Shown: positions 1 through 8,110 of the stretch, in pieces
Layout of the letters: the number at the start of each line of letters is the position of its first letter
Position numbering within the stretch: position 1 is the stretch's first letter
From: Takakia lepidozioides
Taxonomy: Eukaryota; Streptophyta; Takakiopsida; Takakiales; Takakiaceae
Assembly: GCA_030704615.1 (NCBI GenBank)
Contig: CM060733.1
Coordinates: forward strand, 5,580,001-5,644,000
Reading direction: 5' to 3'
Length of the DNA stretch: 64,000 nt
Position numbers and translations under genes: made by a program
The notes under the pieces: generated by a model
Databases searched by the model: none
Told to the model about the DNA's origin: nothing
Seen by the model: the letters and a program-made list of their open reading frames with translations, nothing else

Positions 1-2656
1 TCCCATTCTTGAGGACCTCCTCAATCCGAGAAAAATCCCCAACCTGATCCATCACCGCCGCCTTGGCTGCCAACTGAACCTCGAGCACCTCCCACGTGTG
101 CCATGGATGCGGCCTGCACCTCGTGGTCCTCACATGCTCGCCCCCACTCGCTGCCTGTACCGTCTCGGTAGGCAGGGAGACCATGAAGGGAAGTGTACCC
201 CGTACTCTGCGCTGCTCAGCCATAGCCAAGCTGATAATCCAGGTCAAGCAATTGAGATCCATTGCTTGCCCCAACACCTGACGACGCAATGCCTCAGAAA
301 GAGATGACACCGCCGTGGTACCAGTGGTAAAACCAATCGCCCGCTCGCGCTCGTCGGCATTGGGCTCCACTAATTGTTGCAACTGGCTATCCCACAAGAG
401 GCCAGGTCCACCATCCCAAAAAGCATGGGATCCTGGGAAGCTGAGCAGTGTAGGTAATGCTGCTTGTGGTTGACCCACCCTGTTGACCACTGCCAAAGGC
501 AAACGGTCATCGTGTCTCACACGTTGAGACTGCCTCCCTGTGTCCAAAATGCTATCCACTGTGAGGTGTGCTGGCCGCTGCACCCCATCAAATGCACGCT
601 TGAGCAGTGCGGGTGGCATCAAGTTAGTCCACCATAGCCGTGGACGATGAGCCCATGACCCCACTGCAGCTGCATCCAGCAACAATGCTGACCCAAGCCA
701 CGACCGGACTTGATGCACACTGGCCATCACCCTGGCTCGAGAATCACCCATCAGTGGCACATTCTCCAAGATGTATACTGGAGATGCAGCTTGATGAAGC
801 TGCAAGTGGCGCAAAACCCGCACCATCTCCCAAAACAGACCCGTCCTCGAGTCTCGCAATCCATTGTCATGCCCGGCTGATGAATGCCCTTGGCAGGGCC
901 AACCTGCCACTACCAGATCAATGGAGCCAACCTGTTCCAAATCCTGCGCCCCCAGCAACGAAATGTCTGCTGGCAAGGCTTGTTGGTATCCACGAACTGT
1001 AGACACTGACAACAAAACATGGTACTGCTGTACCAACTGAGCAAGATGGCGCAGTGAGACGCGTCGTGCAGTCTCATCCCTCTCTACATACAGGTAACGT
1101 CGAACTCGTACACTTGCCTGCAGCACTGCAGCCAATCCAGTGCTGATCCCGCCAAACAAGTCCAGAAGGCATATGCCTTCATCCGGGCACTGCCACACAA
1201 GAGGTGTGGTGTCCAATGGCGACAACTGAGGTGGTCCTGGTGCAATCACCACACTCTCCTCTTCTCCTGACGGTACGAAGGCCTCTACCCAAGCTTGTTG
1301 CACCCGTCCATCAGCAGCCTGCTGCAAATCTTTACTCGTACCCCACAATGGAGTGTGAGCAACCATGGCAGGCAACTCCGCCGTACCATGCATGTCATCC
1401 TGCTCTGCTGGAGGTGACACATCCTCTGCATGGGCATTGCCTTCCAGCAACTCTCCAGGCCAACTAACTGCAGCTGTAAAGGCAGCTAGTGTTGGCATCT
1501 TGCCCCGCTGGGCAGCCGCAATACCCCCAATGAATGTCACAGGGAGTTGTGCACGACGACCATCCCCTGACTGCCATCCAAGCCTGTAGGATGCTGACTC
1601 CTCCCAAAAGTCCAGGGTGAAGCCCATGGGATATAACACTGCCCCACAAATGAGGACATCGTAAGATACCGCGTCTGTCACAATGGCCTTGGCTCGCATC
1701 ACTGAGCCATCTATAGGATGATCCGGCTGCAGTGTAATGGCCAACTCACGCTGTGTCATGCCCCGAGCCTGCTCTGATCCTCCCAGAGATGTCTGTATCT
1801 GGAAAGGACAAGGCTCCATATCCGCCTCTATGAGGCCCAAACCTGCAATAGCAGCTCTGCCCAACATCAGTGGCTGAGCTCCCGAGTCCAACAAGACCCG
1901 CAGTGGTCGGTATTTCTTGCCTGCCGGTCCACTCAAAGAGAAAATGCCATCCTGGTTGTCTAACAAGACAACTCCAGGTGTCACCATGGCGCGCTCAAAG
2001 GCTGGCCTAGCTGGCAGCTCCGTCAACCTGGCAGCTGCAGCTTGCCATGGCGCAGCCGTGGCAGTCTTGACCCTCAAATCCGAGGATCCCTCTGCCACTA
2101 CACCTTCCAGTAACTCCGCAAAAGATGAAGTGACCTCCCCACTCTCACAGAGTGTTGCTGCTAGTCTGAACACTGTAGCTGGTCTTACCCCCGGTGTCGC
2201 AATCATGGTTGCCGAGAATAGTGGGGCTTGACACACAGAGGTGGCTGCCCCCAATAACACACTGGCTGCACTAGCCTTGGTAGCAGGTGTCAGTGATGCA
2301 CGTGTAGCTCTCCCCAATGGCATAGTAACCTCCGCCTCGGTAATAGTCGGGCAAGAACTAGGTGCCATGGATGGCGTCGACACTGTCTCCGCCAATGTGA
2401 ATGATTGAGGAAGCCTCGCCTGACGGCTTACCTCCCCACGCTGTGGCTGTGGATCCAATTCCACCTCTGCACCCCGTGGCTCAGGAACTCGTGCTGCTCC
2501 TCGAGTCACGGCTGCAGCAGACTCCACCTGCTCTAGTGGTAGTGCTGCTTCGCACATGAATCCCATGCCTCCCATATCTCCTCCCTCAGGAACAGGAGGT
2601 GGACCATCCCGCCTGGGAGCCGGTACCACCTGAGCTGTAGCCATCGCAGCGAGCCT
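1..2656 (-). CDS. Retroelement pol polyprotein, partial: protease plus DNA (cytosine-5) methyltransferase
   Basis: I translated this frame by hand from just after the TAG at 2657-2659 to base 1; it is one uninterrupted frame of about 885 codons, cut by the window edge. The first ~240 codons are Pro/Ala-rich with no recognised domain. Then comes a retropepsin-like segment around VLLDSGAQPLMLG, a spacer containing ICGAVLYPMGFTLDFWEES, a variable linker, a full C5 methyltransferase (about 1168-210) and ~70 codons of unknown function leading off the window. A frame this long in an element with a broken gag suggests the copy is fairly young or that this part was under selection; that is inference. 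The start is uncertain because the product would normally be made as a Gag-Pol fusion. Confidence 0.85.
205..1175 (-). other. C5-cytosine DNA methyltransferase domain inside retroelement pol (DNMT3-like)
   Basis: All main C5-MTase motifs appear in order. Motif I (AdoMet binding) is LLDLFGGISTGL at 1168-1133. Motif IV is AGWPCQGHS with the catalytic Cys codon at 895-893. Motif VI is YILENVPLMGD with ENV at 766-758. Motif VIII is AHRPRLWWTNL near 652-620. A target-recognition-like stretch follows, then ERERAIGFTTGTT near 352-314 and a motif X-like LRRQVLGQAMDLN near 289-251. Spacing, ISTGL after motif I and HRPRLWWTNL resemble DNMT3 (IATGL, HRARYFWGNL) more than DNMT1/CMT. PCQ replaces the PCN of DNMT3. 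No PWWP, UBA, BAH or chromodomain is seen in the frame. The expected activity is transfer of methyl from AdoMet to cytosine in DNA; substrate context cannot be read from sequence. Confidence 0.88.
1800..1930 (-). other. Retropepsin-like aspartic protease core
   Basis: The minus-strand frame reads RVLLDSGAQPLMLGRAA with the catalytic-type Asp-Ser-Gly-Ala at about 1888-1877, preceded by hydrophobic residues as in retroviral and Gypsy proteases. The hydrophobic-hydrophobic-D-S/T-G-A signature is established for the family. The partner flap and the second hydrophobic-Gly region were not assigned with certainty; DVLICGAVLYPMG near 1655-1620 is the best candidate for the latter. The protease would process the Gag-Pol precursor. 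Confidence 0.8.
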
Positions 2657-2693
2657 CTACTCTAGCTGCTGAAGCCGGTTGGCCATGCCTTGG

Positions 2694-3143
2694 TCAACAC
2701 CCTGACCTCCGCGTCCTTGGCATGTTGAGCTTGCCCTTGGCCTGCACCTCGTGCCTGGCCACCTTGTCCTCTCTAGGCTGGTCCACCTCGCCCCGGCCAC
2801 CATTGTTCCCTTGAAACTGGCCTGGGCGCAACTCAGGATGCAAGTCATAACACTGGGCATCTCCATGCCCATACTTGCCACAATGCCCACACTGCAACTG
2901 TGCAGGCTGTGCTTGTGCCGGCCTTTTGCCACTCTCTGGGCAATCTCTTTTGACATGGGGTCCTCCACATGTCCAACATATCACCCCTGGTTGCTGTTGG
3001 TTTGCAAAAGATGCTACTGGTCTCTGCACCTGAGGTCCCCTGTAAGCTCCATGAAATTTGGATTGGGAAACCTTGCCCCCCTGACCACGCTGTTGGGCAG
3101 TCCCTTGTGCCTGTGGGCTGGCAGCTGCGCCTCGTGCAGGCAT
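2694..3143 (-). pseudogene. Retroelement nucleocapsid segment with two zinc knuckles
   Basis: This minus-strand frame encodes a Gln/Gly-rich segment with two CCHC-type knuckles: CWTCGGPHVKRDC (C-x2-C-x3-H-x4-C, one residue short of the canonical spacing) and CGHCGKYGHGDAQC (canonical C-x2-C-x4-H-x4-C). It is shifted relative to both the capsid part of gag and the pol frame, which share a frame. The simplest reading is two compensating indels, near 3140 and near 2700. Programmed frameshifting twice within 450 bases seems unlikely but is not excluded. The knuckles would bind element RNA. Confidence 0.75.
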
Positions 3144-4123
3144 GTCTTTGCCAAATCCAATGGTAACAACTCGCTCCTGTTGAGCTCAATCCGCTCAGCC
3201 AGCAGAAACACATCTGCTAATGTGGGTTGGGCTGCTTGTAACAGGGTTGCATCCCGCACCCTTCTCCTGAGCTCCTTGTCCAAAATTCCATACCGGAACT
3301 GGATTGCCTGAGCTTCAGTAACCCCTTGGGTCACACTTATCAAGTGCCTCATACGAGTGTAAGCCTCTCGCAGGCTCTCACTGGGTTTGCGCTGGAAGTC
3401 TTGCAAACTTCGCAGCTTCTCTGTCCGTACACCTTGGTAGTTCCTCCGCAACTCCTGGAAGAGTTCCACCACCGGGTTGAATCTAGGCACATGTGTTGTA
3501 GTCGTGGCAGGAGGAGTAGTAGCACCTTTTGAACTGGTACCACCTACAGAAGTACCACTACTTGTTCCACTACTAGTGCTGGCAGTAGGAGATATTGGTG
3601 CTGATGCAGCTACTGGTCGCGTTGTGCCTCGAGTAATGGAGATGTAGTCAGGTGACCAATACATCCTCCACTCCTCAATCTCTGCTTCATGTCCTCGCCT
3701 GAACTCGTGGTAATCGTCCATAGGCGGGCCTTCCAAATGCTGGAACAGTCCCTTCCACGCCATGAATAGGGTGAACAGTTGTGGATTGCGCATCTGCTGC
3801 AAATCACACCAGCTGTCGAACTCCTGGATAAAGTCATCCAGCTCAATTGTGCCCACAGCTCCAGAGTACCTACGAGGCCCCTTGGTAGCTCCATACATAT
3901 CCTCCATGTCGTCCCACAACAATGGCGAATGAAACTGCACACCTGTTGATGAAGCCTCCGAGTCTGTATCTGACTTTGCACTAGTTGAGGGTGGAGGTGA
4001 AGGTGGTTTGAACCGAATACCTCGTCTTGTGAACCCACTCTCACTGTTACTGCCTATAGCCGTACTCCCCTCAAAATCCTTGGGTAACTCCGTGATGACA
4101 CTCACAATGTGCACCTCCCCCAC
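3140..4123 (-). pseudogene. Retroelement gag (capsid-like) segment
   Basis: The product is a ~330-residue acidic and Ser/Thr-rich protein whose C-terminal third carries the retrotransposon gag pattern: LRSLQDFQRKPSESLREAY, then a helix-rich stretch ending near AERIELNRSELLP. The open frame begins at a GTG, with TAG three codons upstream and no early ATG, so the native start is lost or lies in a missing exon. At about 3140 the meaningful reading passes to another frame. The family is recognised from the gag motif; superfamily assignment needs the reverse transcriptase. Confidence 0.75.
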
Positions 4124-4131
4124 GTCACACT

Positions 4132-4632
4132 ATAAGGCTCTAGTACTAATTCTAATAGTGACACGGGTGGGCACCTGTTGCAATTTAAGGGTCATATCCC
4201 AGTGGCTCAGGGCACCTGCACCTGCATCCACCGCAAGAATTCCTATGGTTGGCTGGTCATCAACCTAGTCTCACCATAGAAGAAACACTGGTGGTCTTGC
4301 TGGTCATCACTCCAGCCTCACCACCGACAGCATACTCTAGGATTGACCGGTGATCAAATCCGGCCTAATCCCTATGAAAGCAAGTGCCCACACAAAACCA
4401 ACATGGCGCACAGTCAAGCATGCATGTGTTGGGGGGGATCCAAACACAAGAAATCAAAACATCAACACCCCCACACCAAAATCCATCTGCAATGCTGATC
4501 CTGCAGAATATCCCAGCCCAAAACCCCGGACTGATTGGCCTCCACCAAGAGAGGCTTTGGCAACTACAAGTACAAAGTAATGAAAATAGTAAAGAGAGGG
4601 AGGGGAAGAATAGAAGCCCCACCAAGCAAGAT
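4132..4632. other. Gag leader region, no gene seen
   Basis: This 500-base stretch lies between the gag segment and the next minus-strand ORF. It would be expected to hold the element's leader and possibly the end of a 5' LTR. I found no convincing primer-binding site complementary to an initiator Met tRNA and no second copy of the sequence in the window, so no LTR is called. Short ORFs here overlap on both strands and have no recognisable content. Confidence 0.4.
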
Positions 4633-5454
4633 CTAATCCTGATCTATACTATCAACTGTCAGACTTCTCTCAAAGTGCCTCGCTCTGCATGATGGTAAGG
4701 TGATGGAGGTATATCTATGTCCAGAAACCTTGTCCCAAGCTACAGTAGCTCGCTCTAACCAACCCTCCTCCTTTTTCTGCCAGGTAGAGACAAAACAACA
4801 CTCCCCTATCTCCCGCTTATTGAACACTAAAGAAAATAAAGGTAGGGTCTGACAGTCTCTCAACTCGAAAACTTTGAGATGGTTGCGGGTGTCCTCATTG
4901 CGAATGACTGCATCTCCTTCAAGAAAAACAAACTTGTCATTGCTAATGAACCCCCGCTCGTGGTTGCCTTGTGCAGAGCGTGTCCGGCTGCAACCATGTC
5001 TGATTGCAAGAACTTGTGTGGCTCCTGCTCCTCTGCTCCAGTACACCACGGCCTTGTGGCTGAACACCTTGGTCCCCGGGGCTGTCTTTGGCTGTGTTCC
5101 AAGCCTAGCTTTCACCCACTTTGGTATTTCACCTACAGCTGCAGAACTGCTGGCTCCAACAGAGTTCTGACTGTCCAAAGCAATATTGAAGACCTCAACG
5201 CCAACTACAGCAGTTTGTTGTCTACTGCTAATGCCTGACTCCCAGTATGCAATCAACTCGTCCAACTGCTCTCCACTCAAATCAGTCTGAGTTCCTTGAG
5301 AAACATAAATCTTGTCCCCTTGTGTGCACAGGCTAAGAGAAGAGACATGCCCTTCAATTATGTCCTCATTTCCTCCAGCTATACAAGGAGGACATCCACA
5401 GATTTGTCTTTCATATAGACCAGAACAGGTTCTAGAAACAGAATTGTGGATCTT
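4633..5454 (-). CDS. Unrecognised ORF with Cys-rich N-terminus, just 5' of the retroelement gag
   Basis: The minus-strand frame is open from a TGA near 5455 to a TAG-type end at 4633, about 270 codons, with no ATG in the first ~60. The first part is Cys-rich (RTCSGLYERQICGCPPC); the middle has DLSGEQLDELIAYWESGIS and the C-terminal part is mixed polar. I do not recognise a family. It could be an internal exon of a host gene, an extra ORF of the neighbouring retroelement, or part of another transposon. It has the same orientation as gag and lies 510 bases upstream of it. Confidence 0.4.
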   Translation of the reverse strand, partial: KIHNSVSRTCSGLYERQICGCPPCIAGGNEDIIEGHVSSLSLCTQGDKIYVSQGTQTDLSGEQLDELIAYWESGISSRQQTAVVGVEVFNIALDSQNSVGASSSAAVGEIPKWVKARLGTQPKTAPGTKVFSHKAVVYWSRGAGATQVLAIRHGCSRTRSAQGNHERGFISNDKFVFLEGDAVIRNEDTRNHLKVFELRDCQTLPLFSLVFNKREIGECCFVSTWQKKEEGWLERATVAWDKVSGHRYTSITLPSCRARHFERSLTVDSIDQD

Positions 5455-5457
5455 TCA

Positions 5458-5890
5458 TGGCACACTCACACTCTAAAAATTCCATAGATTTTTAGCAGAG
5501 TCCGAAAAACTAAAACCAGCTTGAGATAGGTAGATTTCCCCTTTCTGCAGCTATCCTCGCAAAAACTGTACCAAACGGAGCTCATATGACAAAGATATGA
5601 CCAATTAGGCTCTAAATCATTCGAATTAGATCAAAAAGGTTTTTTTTTTTTTAACACCAAAACGTTCTCGCCATTAAAAACTGTTCCCAGGTTATCTACG
5701 GGTTCCTGAGGCTGTTCCCCGACTATGCTGACTCCGGGGCTTTGATCCTTCACGCTTGTATCATTCTAAACCAAGTAGCTCCCTGACCCAAGCTCGTATC
5801 AACAGTACACACCTCTGCTCAACAGGCTTAGCAACCCATAGGCTACTTATCCCCAACCTCTACACTCTAGTGAAACAGGATCAGGCCAAG
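5458..5890. other. Non-coding stretch with a T-homopolymer
   Basis: I see no gene. A run of 14 T lies at about 5640-5653, possibly the poly(A) tail of a minus-strand retroposed sequence, but no target-site duplication was identified. Confidence 0.35.
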
Positions 5891-6895
5891 ATGAGCAACG
5901 AAGAAGAAGGCTCTGCTCAGCTGAGCCCAATTGAAGAAGACGAAGAGGTCAGTGACATGCACGTCTCCGATGAGCCATACTTCTTTGACGACCAAGTACT
6001 GCAACCCAAGTCCGCCCGAGACCCGATAGAGGTCACCAACGAAGATCCAAGGCCGATTTCTCTCCCCAACAAGGAGCCCCTCTGCCTACAGATCCAGCAT
6101 GCCAGCAGAGGGGGTTCACACCAGCCCCAACCTCAACCGACTTTCCAGCACCATCAACAGTGACGAAGGCAGCTCACACTCCGAACCCAAGAAATCCAGG
6201 GGCCCCCCCTCAAACGAACATCCATCAATTCTCGAAGATACTAACTCCCAGTCCCCGCCGCAACTGTGGATGGGCTATCAGGTCCTCCAATAACATGTGT
6301 TGGACCGGAACTGCTCATAATCAAGGAGATGCAATCCACCGCGGAGCTCCAACAGCTCGGGCTAAAGGCCTCCAAAATCCATGAACTCAGGTACTGCTTG
6401 AAAGCTTTTCCCCACGTACCACAATTATATTTCCCTGCCACTAGACCAGATGGGAAAGATGGGCAGCTGTACCCACTCACCCAGCTTCCAAAAGGCATGA
6501 ACGTCGACCCCGAATCGGGCCTGTCTGCAACACCACATCACATAATCATACGATTTGACAAGGATACAGACATGCCCAAGGAGCATGCTCTATACCGTGC
6601 AAAGAAAAGGTTCACAGATATGAACATCCCCTTGGGGAATATTTTGTACTCCCCAATCACGGCATACACCAAACATGCAAGCAAACTATGGTCAGGGTTA
6701 CTCAAAGTCGAGCTGCTGAACCCCCCGACACAGGTGCTAGGCAGGCTGGTGAGATTCAAGCCACACACGAATAGCTTGAATGGCTTAGCACCCACTGCCG
6801 ACGAAATTCTGGAGCGCCTCCGAGTCGCCAATATAAATCAAGCCCAGCCAGCCCAAACGGGGGATTCCACTGGTCCTTCTCACGCTGCAGCATGA
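5891..6895 (+). pseudogene. Frameshifted ORF, possibly LINE ORF1-like
   Basis: An ATG at 5891 opens an acidic segment (MSNEEEGSAQLSPIEEDEE). Coding-like sequence passes to another frame at about 6100-6290 (INSDEGSSHSEPKKSRGPP) and returns to the first frame for a ~200-residue basic/hydrophobic segment ending at 6895, containing HHIIIRFDKDTD and KLWSGLLKVELLNPP. The acidic disordered start followed by a compact domain resembles the ORF1 products of some plant non-LTR elements. That is a weak likeness, not a family match. Two frameshifts make a functional product unlikely unless unseen introns remove them. Confidence 0.4.
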
Positions 6896-7365
6896 GTGCC
6901 CTCATAAACTGAGCACGGCAGGCCTCCTTATCTCCCAGGCTGATTATTGTTGGCTTTGAACTGTTGCAGCAACACTTCAAATGGTTTCCGCCTTCCTGTT
7001 CTGCTCCACTCGGCACACATAGCCAGTCTAACTGCAGGCTGACCAAACTATATTATAATAGTGCTTAAAAACAAAAAACATCATATCTAGCTTAGCACTA
7101 AAAAACTAGATAGCTCATCTCTCTGGAGTGATAGAAAACTAAAAACACACAGTTGACACAAGAAACATGAAAACCAACACCATCACTCTTTAACATAATA
7201 GTCGAGCCAGGGGCACCCCAAGCTATGGGGACTCCACCCCACAACAACCTATTCTCCTTTCATAAACACACTCAGATTTTACATGGTGAAGGAGCTCGAT
7301 CGTGCAGGCTCAACTCGAGAGAGATGAGCCGCACGACTAACGCTCTCGTGAAGATAAGACGGTTC
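6896..7365. other. Non-coding, nothing recognised
   Basis: This AT-rich stretch follows the frameshifted ORF. No ORF of interest, RNA gene or clear repeat was seen. Confidence 0.4.
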
Positions 7366-7450
7366 AGGTGTCAAACTAAATTTGACACCTGACTTAACAC
7401 TTGAACTAAATCCAAGTGTTAAATACAAATAACTAGCTTTATTCTAGTTA
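7366..7450. repeat. Three consecutive perfect hairpins
   Basis: Three inverted repeats sit back to back. AGGTGTCAAA (7366-7375) pairs with TTTGACACCT (7381-7390) around loop CTAAA. TTAACACTTG (7394-7403) pairs with CAAGTGTTAA (7413-7422) around loop AACTAAATC. TAACTAG (7430-7436) pairs with CTAGTTA (7444-7450) around loop CTTTATT. The first two loops share the core ACTAAA. All stems are perfect at 10, 10 and 7 bp. They may be an end structure of a transposon or a protein-binding array; no function is assigned. Confidence 0.8.
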
Positions 7451-7834
7451 GTTTCACACTGTGTTTATTTAACTTGATATACAAATCAGCCTCTGGAGTC
7501 TGTCTATGTTGTCGTTGTTGTCGCTCACCGACAATCTCACACCCACACCAAAAGGAACCTTGCAACTTCAAACTCTTACTTAATTATTTTCCTTTCAGGA
7601 ACAAATTCACTTGTTTCTTTACCAAAACATGTGAAATCTGAACTCTTTCACAAAGTGGATGTGATTACAGCAAACCAAGCAACTCTTTGAAGCAAGATGC
7701 TGAAAGAGACTCTTATTTTCTTGAGCAATCCAAAGTTGCGCAACTAGCATTGCACAGATGTTGATGCTCCTCCAATCCCATTTTCTCTTCATTTGTTTAG
7801 CATAAGAGATCATGGTGACCAACCAGTACTAATA

Positions 7835-8110
7835 CCATCCGCAGAAAGCTCAAAGAGCTTATGGGACAAGAAAAGAAGAAACAAGAAAGGGAGAAGGGCC
7901 CTCCACAACCAGCCCACAAGCAACTATTGTTCAAGGGATTGCCAAAGAGTCAACGCCTCATGCGGGTAAGCTTCTGATCCTCATAATGGAAGGACTCCTG
8001 AGAGTGTGGGTATCTAGATAGAATCTCCCACAGTAGAAAGGACAGTGAAAAAGAAGTGTTCTTCACTTTCGATTTCTCTATTGTAGAGGGGAGGATCTTA
8101 ACCCATGTAC
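7835..8110 (+). repeat. Dispersed repeat family copy 1 (AAGCTC..GAGCTT type)
   Basis: This ~270-base segment begins CCGCAGAAAGCTCAAAGAGC and is similar, with small indels, to 36470-36740. Shared blocks include AAAGAGCTTATGGGAC/ACAGAGCTTATGGGAC, a TTGTTCAAGGGATTG / TTGCTCAAGTGATTG block, a TTCTGATCCTCATA block, GAATCTCCCA, and GAAGAAGTGTTCTTCA-like sequence. It has the size of a SINE or small MITE. The short palindrome AAGCTC(AAA)GAGCTT lies near one end. Confidence 0.7.

Larger units (their letters stand above)
1..4131 (-). mobile_element. LTR-type retroelement, 5' half (gag, protease, cytosine methyltransferase)
   Basis: Reading leftward on the minus strand, the order is a gag capsid-like segment, CCHC zinc knuckles, a retropepsin-like protease and a C5-cytosine methyltransferase; the frame is still open at base 1. 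Gag followed by protease fits the Gypsy/Ty3 order, but reverse transcriptase, RNase H and integrase would lie left of the window, so the superfamily is inferred. The element is damaged: gag has no ATG at its start (an in-frame TAG lies just upstream), the zinc-knuckle part is in another frame, and a TAG at 2657-2659 precedes the pol frame. I could not delimit an LTR or a tRNA primer-binding site in 4.1-5.7 kb. Confidence 0.85.

Noticed and set aside
4124-5755. An LTR or primer-binding site 5' of gag
   Set aside because: No match to the initiator-tRNA PBS and no second copy of the sequence in the window, so boundaries would be invented.
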